From Panagrolaimus kolymaensis (taxonomy: Eukaryota; Nematoda; Chromadorea; Rhabditida; Panagrolaimidae): a DNA stretch of 64,000 nucleotides. The notes below the pieces were generated by a model. It had not been told where the DNA came from and did no database searches. It saw only the letters and a list, made by a program, of their open reading frames with translations. The stretch is taken from assembly GCA_028622995.1 (NCBI GenBank), contig JAJQJQ010000005.1, positions 1,054,001-1,118,000 of the forward strand. Direction: 5' to 3'. This document shows, one piece after another, positions 49,094 through 62,807 of this stretch (the stretch's first letter is position 1; every line of letters begins with the position of its first letter). A program made the translations under genes and the position numbers.

Positions 49094-50190
49094 TTAAATG
49101 TATCTCTTTGGAAATACTTCATCAGGTAATAAACATCCTATCGTTTGATTTGCCATTACACCTGTTAAACCCCATATTCGTATTCGGTGATCAGGAAATC
49201 GATAAGCTTTGGAAGTTTCAGCAATAATTTGATAATTTGTTGAGAAAAATACTGGTAAAGTATATTTGAATTTTGGTACTTTGAATGCTGTATATTGACG
49301 AGAAGCGATTAAATCAGATAATGGAACCTAAAAAAACGACAAAAGGTTAATGGAAAAGGTGAAATTAACAAAATAGTCTACTAAAAATATTGTTTGTACT
49401 TCATCATCACGAGGTTGAAGATGTTGCAATATGGCATTGTCGACTACTCCAACCACTGGTATAACATTATTCTTGAGACTTCGAGTTAAAACTGGTTGAA
49501 GTTGAGACCAAATCGTTACTGCTGCAGGTGGAAGGTTTATTTCTTCATATGATTCTCGTAATGCTGCCTGAAACATAAAAACATTAAGTACATAATCAAA
49601 CTTTGAGGCATCATATTATAACGAGCAAGTTGATAGGTTTTATGCCATTGTTCAAAGTTAAGTAACAGAGACTAACAAAATACTAACAAAACTTCCACAA
49701 TGTGTTATATACTAGCTTTCCTTACCTCTTCAACAGGTTCATTATTCTCTATTTTACCACCAGGAAAACATATTTCACCTCGATGATTTCGAAGTTCATA
49801 CGATCGATGAGTTAACAAAAACCATGGTTGAGTTATAGATTCAGCTTCATTCGATGGTGATTCTTTTGCAGGAATATTTATCATTGGTACTAATACAGCT
49901 GAATCACCTTTAGATTTTTTACCAAAATATGGTGATCGCGTTGTGGAAGCTTCACCAGCTTTAAAAGTTCGTTTTTCTGTTGTTGAAGCTTCATCATCTA
50001 TTTTAGGTTCACCTTGACGTACATTTAATTCAGGTATCCATCCTTGATCATGTTTTACAGCTTCATGAAATCTTTGACGTCCTTCATCCGATACAATTGA
50101 ACTTAAATGTGAATGAATAAAAGAGCAAAGTTGTAAATTTTGAAGATTTGAGGATGATGATGAAAGTATTCTGGTTCTTGTAATTAACAT
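49094..50190 (-). CDS. Nudix hydrolase, CoA diphosphatase-like (NUDT7/NUDT8 type)
   Basis: Exons 49726-50190, 49382-49567 and 49094-49327 give 294 residues. The CoA-pyrophosphatase motif LLTHRSYELRNHRGEICFPG leads directly into a complete Nudix box, GGKIENNEPVEEAALRESYE then EINL, split by the first intron. All Mg-binding glutamates are present. The first ~60 residues are basic and Ser-rich and could be a mitochondrial presequence. A central low-complexity insertion (DDEASTTEKRTFKAGEAS) is unusual. The enzyme should split CoA or acyl-CoA into phosphopantetheine and adenosine 3',5'-bisphosphate. A TTTTTCAG lies directly before the ATG at 50190, probably the trans-splice site. Comparison with C. 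elegans ndx-3 would be natural. Confidence 0.85.
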
Positions 50191-53100
50191 CTGAAAAATG
50201 ACAAAATACAAATAAATTTAGTTAAAAAATTATGTTGAAAAAACTTACTTTTTTTCTATGAAAGCTTGTTTAATTTTATTTTTCAATGAAACAAAGTTAC
50301 ACAAAATTTTCGAACTTCGCTTCGCAGGCGCAAAGCCAAAAAATTTGTGGGAAAGTTTTATTTGAAAAGTTAAAGAAAAACTTTGAAGAGATTGTTTTTT
50401 AATTTGAGAAATTTTTGTTGATTATTTCAAGTTCAAAATCGATAGCTATTTGATTGATAGAAGGCAAAGTGGCGGCTATTAATAATTATTGTTTCTTCAT
50501 TAAATTTTTTCGTTCATAAAAATTCCATATTTTAAAAAGTTAAAAAAATTAATAATTTTGTATTTACTTTTTTGTAAATTGTTTTACCGTAGTTTTATAA
50601 ATTTTATTGTTTGTGTTTTGTAGTTTTTTTTTGCAACAAAAAATATTGTAACAATTTTTTTTCAAATTTGAATGTTTTTTAAATAAATTTTAATAAGGTG
50701 GCATTGATAGATTTAGCAAAGCCGCAAATCTCGAGATAGCAAAGAAAATGATTTAAACCTTTCAAAAAAGAAAAGAAAAGTAAGCCATGGATTTATTTAT
50801 TGTTATTTTCTCTTTTTTTGTTTCTTTGCATAACATCAAAAATTTTCCTTTAAAAAAAGAAACACTAAATAATAATGAGAAGAAAAGAAAATGTGTTAGT
50901 TGTACATAAATCAGTCAATCATCATCATCATCATTATTGCTTATTGTTCTTCGATTTTTTATTTTTCAGAAGCAGCAGCAATCAGGCAGGCAGTGTATAT
51001 TCATTAAAACAAAATATAAAAAAAGCTAGCACTACTTCTAAACATATATTACAAACATTCACCAACCAAGAACAGCATCTCCATATTTTTGGTGTTGTTG
51101 CTATAAATGCAAAAGCAGCAAAAATCATGAAACAAAAAACAACAGAGAGGGAGAGAAGTGATGAAAATGATATTTTAACAATGTTATTATTGCTTTTGGT
51201 GGTTTATGAAGAAAAAAAGGACCATGGACCGATCGTGGAACTTTTTCTCACCAGAAGATCATTACCACCATCTTTTTTTTGTGGTGGTTTCTTTAATAAT
51301 TATTTTTATTTTTGCTTTGCTTATTTTCTTATTTTTATTTTCTCAGTCATGAATTAATTAATAGTTTTTTTTGGTTGACTGTAAAATAAAAAAATTGTTT
51401 AGAAGAAGATTATTTTTTTTTGCCCAAAAGCCAATGTAAAGAAAAAAACTTCGATCAAATTTGCTAAAGTTTTTAATTTTCATTTTCACCATAATTTTTT
51501 ATGACACTTTCCAGACTTTTTTTTTCACGCGGTTCCACACACAAAAAAAATGTGTTATGGATATACATAATTTTTGTTGTTGGTGATCGTGAAATTTGAA
51601 ACAAAAAAGTCACAAAAAAATTATTATATCATCGATATTTTGGAGGATAATTTTCACGTAATAATAATACAATTTTTTTTTACTTCTCACTAACCAAGAG
51701 TTCGCCAATCCGGATCTGGTTTATCATCACTTTTCACTTTTTACTTTTTTTCCTCATCTCACTTTCACAAAAAATTATTTATTAATAAAAAAAGTATTAC
51801 ATATCAAAATCATCAAAATGCAATGGAGCAGAAATAGTGTCTCCCCGTTGTCTCTCCCATAGACTCATTTTTACCTCTGAATTGCGGGCTTGCGAGCTTG
51901 CGTGAATCCTCGACTCGATATATATTTTTTTGCTGTGTGATTGTTGTCACAATTAAAATTTGATTTTTTGACTTTTTCCACAATTGCCTCATCCTATGTA
52001 TGTTTTTTTTTATTTGTGACTTTTATTGTCTTTTCTATTCCCTTTACTTGTCAATTCTCACCTTCCATCAAAAAAATCCTTTCCTTTCATCCATTCATCC
52101 CACAGATAGATGGAGATAGATCCAGACAACAACAAAAAAACACTGTTTTTTTATGTGTGTGCTTGTTTTGTGTTTCTTCATTCCCACCATTTCCATACTT
52201 TCAATAATAATAAAAAAGTTTACTTTTTTGATTGACTAAGAAATTTTACTATTTATTTATTTTTTTATGGTATTTAAAAACAAATTCTAAAAATATTTAA
52301 AAATGATATAAATTTTTTTGTTGGTGGTATTAATTTTATTTAAATTTATTAAATACTAATTTCTAATAAATAAAAAAATGGTTATAAAGGTAAATTTTTT
52401 ATTTTTCACTTCATTATTCTGAATTAAGCATCCAAACAACTTCAAGAAAAAAATGTACGAAAAACCAATAAAAGATCAACAAACTTTTTATTCCCATAAT
52501 TAAAATATTTTTAAAGAAAATTTTTGGAAGCTTTACGATTTTTTAAGAAAGCAAAAAAGTACTTTTTAGCATAAACAAAAAAAAATTTGTAGCAAACATC
52601 CTTGTTTGATTTTTTTCTTACTATCATCTATCGTAATTTTTTTATTCTCTGGGAATCAAAAAAATGTGGAAATCCATATTTTTAATCAAAATTGTCTATC
52701 GTCTGTCTACCTTTTATTTTTCAACTTTGATCTTTCTTTTTATTTTATTTTTTGGACTCATTTTTTACTCTTTCTATCTCTCAAATTTTATTTATGATGA
52801 TTTGAAAATAAAATAAAATAATAAAGCTTTTATTTTATTTTTATGCGTTAAAAAATTATTGTCTAATACCTTTCTCTCTCTCTTTATCTCCAATTTTTTG
52901 TTGGATTACCTAAAAACAAAAATGAGACTATTATTATTACTAAAAACAATAGCATCATCAGCAACAGAGGCATCGCATCCATTTCTCGATAGGCAGCGAC
53001 GTTTGTGTATTTCATCGCGAAAAAAATAACGGTTATTAATTTTTTTCTTTTTGCTGTGTTTCTGTTTTTTTTTTTCAAAACAAAAAAGTAGAAAAAAGAT

Positions 53101-53390
53101 TAAATAAAAAAGAGATTCAATAGTTTTTTTATTGAGTGAAAAAAAATGAAATATTTATTTCTTGTTTTCTAACTTTTTTTTGTCTCTTCTTTTTGAGTAT
53201 TTTGGTAGAATTATGTAACTCATATTTTTTAGGTTACTTTTATCCTTGAATTTTTTCTAAAATTGTCTATTTGTAATTTTTTTAGTAAGAAAATGTCTTA
53301 GAAAAGATTTTTAACAAACAGGTTTTAAGTATCCACGCGCTTTATTAAGAAAAATTACATTGAGCCTCTATTTTTCAGCGAGTTTTAAGC
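50191..53390. other. Divergent intergenic region between Nudix and K-Cl cotransporter genes
   Basis: About 3.2 kb of AT-rich DNA with homopolymer runs, an ATCATCATC repeat near 50920 and several short open frames without conserved features (for example around 50875-51357). Probably regulatory for the cotransporter. No RNA gene recognised. A TTTTTCAG site at about 53377 precedes the cotransporter ATG by 12 nt. Confidence 0.5.
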
Positions 53391-56300
53391 ATGATGGAAG
53401 GCAGCCGTCAACGACGGTTTAGTACCATTCAACAAATAAATCCAACAACCTTGAAAGTTATTAACACCGATGAACGACTTCGTTCCATTCCGGATATTGA
53501 GGATATTGAAGGGGCAGGAGCCGCGTCTTCTTCATCATCAAGAGATCGAAAACAATCCATTCCACAAATATTAAGTAGCAAACTTAATTCATTGGCCCTT
53601 TTTCGAGATGACGATGATGAAACCGCTCGAGCTCCAAACCATAGTTCTGCCATAATTGGAGGCTATACTATTCCGGGCCCAAGTGAACGAGCAAGTAGTG
53701 AAAAAAAGAAAGCTAATTTGGGTGTCATGTTGGGTGTATATCTTCCAACCATTCAACACATTCTTGGTGTAACTATGTTCATTCGATTATTTTGGGTTGT
53801 TGGAGTTGCAGGTATTTGGCATACTATGCTTATTTTATTGTTATGTTGTACTTGTGTAAGTTAAAAAGTTTTGAGAGAGAAAAAAAGCTTTGACTGAATT
53901 TTTGCCGTATTTTTTTCTTTCAAATTTAAAAGTAATTATTGATTTTAACTTTTTTGTTTGTAAAGTTCCGTTTATTTTAATGTGATTTAAATTTTGGAGT
54001 TTGCTTATAATTTTTGAGACTAAAAAAAACTTATGAAAAAAACCTGAAAATGAAATATTCTTTTCGAAACGCGAGAAAATTTTTAAAGTTTTTGATTTAA
54101 GACACAAATTTTTCTTAAGTTTCTTTCGAAACAAACTTTACAGTACCAATTTCCCAAATGCAAAAGTTTTTGGGAAAGATAAAAAAGTTTTTATAAATCA
54201 TTGGACATTTTAAACCAAATTATAACTGTAAAAAAATTTAGCTTTAATTATTTCAAAAAAAAAAATTAAGTGACTTGAATGTTGCAATTCTTAAATCCAC
54301 CATTTTTTTAGACTCTTTTAACTTCCATTTCTTTGAGCGCTGTCGCAACGAATGGCGTAGTTGAAAGTGGAGGAGCATATTTTATGATATCACGAAATCT
54401 TGGAGCTGAATTTGGTAGTGCTGTGGGAATATTGTTTTATCTTGCAAACACTGTGGCCACATCCATGTATCTCGTGGGTGGAGTGGAAGTATTTTTGGCA
54501 AGTTTTTTTTGCATTTATTTTTGCAAAAAAATAAATGAATAACCATGTTCATCTCATTTTTTTTAGCTATACATTTATCCTGATTTAACAATAGGTGGCG
54601 AAGCGGTACATTCGGATATTGGTGAGTTTTTGTTGTCCCTACTTTTTTAGAAAATAAAAAAACACAAATCAGGTTTTTTTGGTTAAAGTTTTTACTTTCT
54701 TTTTTTTGTTCGAACACAAAAAAACTGTTAAATTCAATCCAAAAAAGAACAAACAAAAAAAAATGCACGTAGAAATAAATAAAAAAAATAGATTAATAAA
54801 TATTATAATTAATTTTTTAAGGGCCAATGGGAATGATGACACATAATTATCGAATTTATGGCACTGCTTTATTGTTGATTGAATTGCTCATAGTTGCACT
54901 TGGAGTTAAATTTGTTCAATTATTAGCTCCGGTAAGCTTAACTAACAACATACATAAATTCTAAAAAACAATATGAAAAAAAATTTATCCAACCATCAAA
55001 AGTTTTTTGCTTTAAGACTCAAAGGAAAAAATGAAAAAAACCAATGAAACATTTTTTTATTGAAAGATTTTAGTTTCAAAAAATTGTTTTAAAAATAAAA
55101 TCAAACAAACTCAACGTTCGAAGATCCAAGAATCTCAAATTTTTTATTTCTCTAAATTGCATTTCTAGATTTCCCTTGCTTGTGTAATTCTTTCCATTCT
55201 TGCATGTTTTGCTGGTGGAGTTGAAAAGGCTTTACATCAAAATGGACAAAAGTAAGATTTTCATCCATTCATCATTTTTAATTTTCTTTTCTTTTTTTAG
55301 TGTTTGCATGCTCGAAGACATGCTGCTTCAATCTCGAGTATTTATGAATGTTTCAAAATTGGATGATGTTTGTATTTATTGCAACAAAGATGATTATGTT
55401 CGAGAACAATTTTGCACTCATGGTGATCCAAAGGGTTGCAAAGAATTTGGTTCCGGTACACTTTATTGTAAAAATGCTTTCCCTGGATTTAATCTTGAAA
55501 CCCTTAAACGTAATATGCATCCATATTATTTAAAAAAGGATGAATCCAAACCCGGCGTTACTGGTTTAAAATATGAAGTAACTCAAGATGTTTCGGTGAC
55601 TTTTTGGTTGCTTCTTGCAATATATTTTCCTGCTGTAACGGGAATTATGACAGGAACAAATATGTCTGGAGATTTAAAGGATCCGCAAAGGAGTATTCCA
55701 TCTGGAACTATAGCAGCCACAACGACGACTTCGATAATTTATTTTGCACTTGCGATACTTTTTGGTGCATCCATTGAAGGACCAGTTTTGAGGGATAAGT
55801 AAGTTTTAGAAATATAATTTGTTATTTTACTTTTTATTTAATAAATTAAGAAAGTTTAAAATGGTTTTTGAAAATAATAAAATCACTCGATTTTGAAAGG
55901 AAAAATCAGTATTATTTTTTTTGATTTCCTCTGAAACAAACTTTTTTTTATTAAAAACATTTCTCGGTTTAAAATTTTAGAATTTTTTTTAAATCAGATT
56001 TTCGCTTTACTGAAACGGAAAATTTTTAGTTTTCTAAAATAAAGCAATTTTTATATGTCGCTTAAATATTCATTATTTTTTTCAGAAGTGGCAAAAGTAT
56101 TGATAGCCATCTCGTGGTTGCATCTTTATCCTGGCCTTCACCTTGGGTTGTAATAGTTGGAACATTTTTATCCACTTTTGGCGCAGCTCTTCAATGTCTT
56201 TGCAGTATGTTTTTTTTACATCCAAATATTTCTTTCCCAAAAATTCTATTCTAATTATTTGCATTTTTTTCTAGGTGCTCCTCGCTTGCTTCAATCCATC

Positions 56301-59072
56301 GCGAAAGATGATGTAATTCCAATTTTGGCTCCTTTTGCGCGAGTAACAAAATCAAATGAACCTTTTCTTGGTCTTTTATTTACAGCTTTCATCGCGGAAT
56401 TAGCTATTCTTCTTGGAGCTGTGGATGATATAGCAGCAGTTTTGGATTTCTTTTTCCTTATGTGTTATGCCTTTGTTAATCTTATTTGTGCCCTTCATAG
56501 TTTACTTGGTGCACCTAATTGGCGGCCAAGATTTAAATATTATCATTGGTAAGTTTTGAGAAAACAATTGACTTTAAAAACATCAAAATTTCATAAAATT
56601 AAATTTCTGGTTAAACGAAGTTGCGTTTTCAAATGTTTGTAATTTTGGAGCAAAGATTTAGGTTTTACAATTTTCATGATCCCAAAAATTTTGAAGTTCT
56701 AAAAACAAAATTTTATTTTACAAAAAACTAAAAAAATTTGTAGTTAAAAATTTGCATAAATTTTAAATATTTTAATCCAATTCCAAAACCTTTGTTTTAA
56801 TTTATATTTTGAAAACAATAAAATTAAAAATTGAGTTTTCTCTATCGTTTTTTTAGGTCCCTCTCAGTTGCTGGAGCATTTTTATGCTTTTTTATTATGT
56901 TCGCATCTGAATGGCATTACGCTTTGATAGCTTGTGGATTAACGATGGCAATATATAAATATGTTGAATGGAAGGGAGCTAAAAAAGAATGGGGTGATGG
57001 AATTCGTGGTCTCGCACTTACCACCGCCCAATATAGTTTGCTAAAAGTTGAAGATAAAGATCCTCATCCAAAAAATTGGCGGCCTCAATTACTTATTTTA
57101 GTGGATGGAAAATATTCCAAAGAAACCATAGATTTGCGTTCAGTGAATTTATTAAATCTCGCTGGACAAATGAAAGCTGGAAGAGGTCTTGCAATCACCG
57201 TTGGATTCGTTAAAGCTGATAATTTACATGGTTTAAAAAAGAGAGCAGATGAAGTAAGTTTTCATTTTTATTTTCATTGGCATCCATGAGCCTAGAAATT
57301 TAAATAAATCTTGGCACTTTACAAATTTAAAAAAAATATTTAAAAAAACTAAAAAGTTCGAGAAGTAAAAGTTTTTCATCCAAAAATGAAATTATCTTGA
57401 CTCTCAATTTTTTTTCATGTCAAATAAAATTTTCAATTAAAAAAATTGAAACATTCCATTCTTTGATTTTCGTCAACTTACTTTTTTGGAATTTTGTTCG
57501 TAAATTTTCATTTTGGAATTGAAGGTTTTTCTTGCGTTAAAAAATTTTATAATGAGTCAAACATTTCAGAACAAAAGCGTTTTATATTTAAAAAAATATT
57601 CCATTTTTTCCATGGGAATTTTAAATTTGCGAAGTTCGCTAACAAGAAAATAAATTAAAAAAAATTAAAAAAAAACAGGTAATTTATTTTTTAGATTAAA
57701 CATCGAATTCAACAAGATATGTTGCAAGCCCGTTTGAGAGGATTTGGAAAATGTCTTTTCTTTGAACAAGATCAAATTCAAGGCGCTGTTTCAGCTCTTT
57801 ATCAATCGGTTGGAATTGGAGGCCTTCGACCCAATACCGTAATCTTAAATTTCCCAAGACAAGGTGAAAATGAAAGTTCTGTGGATCAATTAATTTTTGC
57901 TGAACAACTCGTTCGTGGAGTTTTATATGAAAATTGTATGATAGTTTGTAAGGGAATCACAGATTTTCCTAAAGCTAATGCCCGACTTATTGGAACAATC
58001 GATATTTGGTGGATCGTTCATGATGGAGGAATTTTAATGTTAATTGCATTTTTACTTCAACAGCATAAAGTTTGGAAGGGATGTAAATTAAGAATTTTTG
58101 TCATAGCTCAAGGAGATGAAAATATGAATGATATGAAAATTAGACTTCAAAAGCATATTTATATGTTACGAATTGATGCAATGCTTTTTGTAAGTTTTTT
58201 TTTGTTGCAGTTAATTAATTGAAATTCTAAGAATTATTAAAATTTAAAAATCATTTTCGTCTCAAAAAATTATTAGTTTTCCCATTTATAAGATTTGAAA
58301 AAAAAACTCTAATTATTTAAATTTTTTTCCACCATATTTTTTCTCTTTGCAACTAATCTTGTCAACTTTTAGATTGTCAATACATTGGATTTTGAAATCA
58401 ATGATGACACGGTTCAACGAACCATTCAAATGCAAGAACGCAAAAGTAGACTTCGAGCAAGCGTAAGTTTGTTTTTCCACAAACCAAAAAATCTCTCAAA
58501 ATTATAACATAAAAAACATTTTTTTTAGAAATCTGCCAATGGCTTTTTAAACAGTGGCTATGTTGGAGAAGATACTCCACCGCGTATGTTTTTTTTTCAA
58601 CCAAAAATCTAGGAAAAAGTTTCAAAACCAAAAATAATTATTGTTTATTTTTAAGTTGAATTTGCTCATTCACCTCGATTAAATGCATTAAATACAATGG
58701 AAACATCATTCATTGAAACTCGAAGTCGAAATGAAAGCACCGATTCTCTTGAACCCGCCACACCCGATGATGTTTTTGATGATTCCAAACCTGATGATAT
58801 TAAGGTCGGTGTTTCTCTCAGCCTCGAAAATTTTCGCTAAATTTAAAAATTTTTAGATCAAAAAACTCACGGATGCTATTCAACTCAATCATGTAATTCT
58901 TGAATATTCAGCCCTTTCGCAATTGGTTCTTTTATCTTTGCCCAAACCTCCAAGAAAGGTTTCATCTTTAGTTGAAAATTATTTAAGTTATATTGAAGTT
59001 TTAACTCAAGATATGCCAAGAATTTTATTAATTTCTGGAAGTGGAAAAGAAGTTATTACAATTGATTCATAA
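53391..59072 (+). CDS. K-Cl cotransporter (SLC12A4-7 / KCC family)
   Basis: Fourteen exons (starting at 53391, then near 54312, 54568, 54822, 55169, 55299, 56085, 56276, 56857, 57695, 58374, 58530, 58656 and 58857) join into about 1000 residues. A ~110-residue Ser-rich cytoplasmic N-terminus precedes twelve membrane helices. Hallmarks are [60 protein letters not shown] and [20 protein letters not shown]. The loop between helices 5 and 6 carries the KCC cysteine cluster ([18 protein letters not shown]). The C-terminal domain includes WPQL-type [13 protein letters not shown] and ends [11 protein letters not shown], as in KCCs. It exports K and Cl together, lowering cell chloride and volume. All catalytic-fold elements appear intact. 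Which worm paralogue (kcc-1, -2 or -3) it is cannot be told by eye. Confidence 0.93.
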
Positions 59073-59971
59073 ATCAATTTGGTTTTTTATTATTTTTTAA
59101 ATGTGAAATTCACTGTTTTTTTTTTCGTCAAGTTTTTTAAATTTTTTTAATTTTATTATTTCTCTTATTTTTTGGCAATAAATATTTAATAAACTTTTAT
59201 ATATAATAATCATTGTAATACTTTCATTATGTGTGATACAAACTTTTTACGAAATTATTTAAAATTAAAACCCTTTTTGTGATAATTATTTGATGAACAA
59301 AAAATTGTTCTTATCCGCCAAATTTAAAATGTGTATTCCGGTTTTTTAAACTTCTTTAAAAGCTTTGAGAATTTTTCAAGCTATTTTCCACAACAAAAAA
59401 ATAAATAAAACAAAGTAATAAAATATTAAAAAAAAACTAAACCAAATTTTTAAGAACTAAAAAAAGCAGCGACAGTTATAAAAATGGAAAAAGAATGAAG
59501 AAAAAAAAAATGTATGTTTTCTCTTATCAATTTCTTTTTTCCTTTCTTGGACCTTTTTATTTTTGCTTCTTTTGTGGGAAGCAAAGAGTTTTTTTCTTCA
59601 TTTATCAGTCGTTAAAAAAATTATTGGAAAAAATATGTTTGAATTTTTTGAATTGATTTTTTTTAAATTTTTACTATTGTATTAGAAAAAAATATAAAAC
59701 ATTTTGAATCACCAAAAGAAAATTGGGCTTTTTAGAAAGTTTTTTTTACATTCCATTATTTATAATACCTTTTGCTTCATTATTGCACTTCTAATTATCC
59801 TCCTATGGCAAAACAAAAAAAAAGGGAGACAGTGGAGGCCTACTTTTCATTAGTGTTAACAATATCCAATTTCAAATCAAATAAGCGTATACCATCCCAA
59901 ATTTTATTTATCTTTCAACAACACAAAAATTAAAATAAAAAATTATAAATAAATACATTTACAAACATAAA
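59073..59971. other. Intergenic between convergent genes
   Basis: About 900 bp, AT-rich, with AATAAA-like signals soon after the cotransporter stop (near 59180). No gene seen. Confidence 0.5.
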
Positions 59972-62807
59972 TCAAAAATTGTTTCCATCTTTTTCGAGGG
60001 CTCGAGTTTTTTGAAAATATTCTGTTGATTGATAAAGCAATTCCTTAGTTTTATTTCTTTCATTTTTATCCGATTTTGAAACGCCAACAACGGCTTTATT
60101 TGCTGCAGCTAAAGCCCAAAGCATTTCAAGTTCATCCAATTCCATATTATTGTTGGTTGTGTTGGTTTTGGATATTAAATTTGTTATTGTATGAGAATCC
60201 ATGGGTCTTAAAAAATTAAAAATATGTAAAATTAAACTTTTTTTGCATCAAAAAAAATAAATTCAAAGGCACTTCGATTTTGAAAGATAGCTTCGAAGGT
60301 TGATCAAAAAATCTTTGGAAGCAATAACTTACTTTTTAACAATTTTAGAATATTTTCTATTTGTAAAACACCCAGGATTTTGTAATATTCCATTTTTATC
60401 AAGATTATTTATAGCTTTTTGAAGCTTAAAATATTTTGATGAAGTTAAATTTGGATAAATTTCATTGAGACTCTTTCGATCCAAATTCAAATTTAATGCC
60501 ATTGCTTGTTTTCGGGTAAATGGCTAAAAATAAAGAAAGAAAATAAATAAATAATTTGCATATCTCCAAAATTTTTTTTTGCGAAGATAAAAATTTACTT
60601 TTTTGGATTCATTTAAAGCTTTAACCAATGCTTCAGGCATGGGATTTGCTGAATCATAAGTTAATGTAATTTCATTTGCAACATTAAAGGGTGTTTTAGT
60701 TTGACATCCAATATCATATTTTTCATTTTTTGAAGTACTCATCGTTGTTGTTGTTGATGCACGCTTAATTTGAAATGGAATCGCATTGGAATTTGATGAA
60801 CGCTTGTTGGTGGTTGTTGTTGTGGATTTTTTTGCTATTTTTGAAGCGATAGAAAAAATAGTTTGAGAATGCTTTATTTTTGTCATTGGTGGTCGTGGTA
60901 TTATTGCTGGAATGTGTTGACTTTGGCGTGAATCGGTTTTACTTCGTTCTTCTGATGAACGAGCCGATGGAACAGCTGAGGATAAAGCTGAAGCTTGAAC
61001 CGATGATGAAAGTCTCGATGAAGCTCTAAAAAAGAGATTTACATAATTCAATTTTGTGGAAAGATTTGGTGTCACAAAATTAATCAAATCCGTTATGGGA
61101 TTTGAAAGTATAAAAAAATTATATACTAACCTTGAAACATCTGAACTTAAAACAATTTCATCTTTAATTCCCAAATCTTCTGAATGTTCAATGTGTGGAG
61201 TTTTAGGTGCTGGAGAAGTTGGAGGAGTATAAACTTGAGTTTTTCTTCTACGATCTCTAATGGGCATAGGTAAATCAGTTTTAAGTGGAGTAGGCCGATT
61301 TTTTTGTTGATGTTGCTGGGTCATCATCGGCGAATTTGGAGTTGTTTCTTTAATAACAACATTATTAGAACTTTCAGAATTTCTTGGAGTTTGAGATTTT
61401 CTCTTTTTAGGTGGCGAAGATGTTGGGAGACCTTCAGGAGGTGGCAAATTTATTGCTGTTGTTGAAGGTTTAATTTCAATCGAAGTTTCTTTAAATGATA
61501 GTGGCGGTGGAATAACTTTTTTTGTTGGTGAAGTTTCAGATGATCGAGGTCGATTGCTAACTCGTTTAGGTTCTTCTTGAGTTACTTGTTGTTGCTGCTT
61601 GGTAGTAGCAATCGATGGTTTACTATCTTCATAATCCATTGGTTCAGGAGTGGGTAAACTTATTTCAGCGCCGCTATGATTCTTTTTAAGTGGAGGAATG
61701 GTAAGGGAAGGTTGAGAAATGGAAAGAACTGATTTTTCAATTGGTTCATTTTCAGCTGGAGGTGATACACTTGCAGATCGAGGAGATAACTAAAAATAAA
61801 TTTCAAAAAGTTAAAAAAGTTTTTTGACCAAAAGAAAAACCAAGCTGCTTACACTTGTTGCTTCACAACTTCGAATAACAACGGGTGGACGTGAATATAT
61901 TGGGGCACTAATATTACCGCCGCCGCTATGAGAAGTATTCAAATCAATAGGAAGATTATTTAAATTTTCTTCAAGTTGCTTAAACTGTCTATTTCTACCA
62001 ATGCTTTCAGTGCAAAGGTATTCAGGAATCTAAAAAACATAAAAAACTTAGAAAATTTCAAATTTGAAAAGCGGAGCAACTCACGAATGAATAATAAATT
62101 TTTGCTGCTTGTGCAACTTTTTGTCTATCTTCAGGTTTAATGGTTTTATTATTAATAAACATTTGAATATATTCTTTATTTCGAGAATCTGAACAAAATG
62201 CATTACGTTCACGTGAGTCCTAAAATATTTTTTTTATAAAAGAAACTGAGAAAACTCTCAAAAACTAAAGCGGCGGCTACGACGAACCTTTTCCTTTATA
62301 TATTGAATAGCAAAAGTTAGCTGATCATCAATATCTTTTTCATTAAAATTAGTTACTTGAGAAGCAAATGAATCCAAAACTTCTTTAACACGATTTTTAC
62401 AAATCTAAAATAATCCAAATTCTAATTTCAAGGAAACTAAAGAAATCAACAACAACAAAATATTGATACTTACATCAGCAGTAAAAAATCCGGCTGAACG
62501 AAGCAACGAAATTTCAGGAAGCTTTAAATTCATTTTAATTGCAACATTTACACTAAAACCAAATTTATTTTTTTAAAAAGAATATTTAAGGAATAATAAA
62601 AGCTCACTAATTAATATCCCTCCAAATTTCTTGTTTACAATAAACTAAAAGATAATATGTTTCAACTTTACTCCATGTTTGAGTTGCAGCAGCAGCGGCT
62701 TCTTTATCAATAATATCTTCAATTTTTGATCGATATTTTGTTGGACATTCATTAAGATTAGCAGCTATTTTTAAATAAGCTAATATTCCAGGTTTAAATG
62801 ATTGCAT
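59972..62807 (-). CDS. Unrecognised, probably nuclear protein with long disordered middle
   Basis: Nine exons (62608-62807, 62474-62552, 62288-62404, 62085-62219, 61853-62029, 61131-61789, 60599-61025, 60333-60523, 59972-60206) join in phase to 739 residues. Residues 1-190 look folded and helical (ILAYLKIAANLNECPTKYRS, FAIQYIKEKDSRERNAFCSD). Residues 190-560 are Pro/Ser/Thr-rich with SPPKKRKSQTPRNSES and RDRRRKTQVY, possible nuclear localisation signals, plus many SP and TP sites. The C-terminal 140 residues are helical again (PFTRKQAMALNLNLDRKSLN, MELDELEMLWALAAANKAVV). I do not recognise the family. The composition suggests a regulatory or chromatin-associated scaffold, but this is inference. 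The continuous phase across nine exons makes the gene itself solid. Confidence 0.75.

Noticed and set aside
50875..51357. 160-codon frame in the Nudix-cotransporter gap
   Set aside because: Low-complexity His, Ser and Leu composition, no conserved motif, no splice context. Chance opening in AT-rich DNA.
53429..53653. Antisense frame over the first cotransporter exon
   Set aside because: Complementary shadow of the Ser-rich N-terminus of the K-Cl cotransporter.
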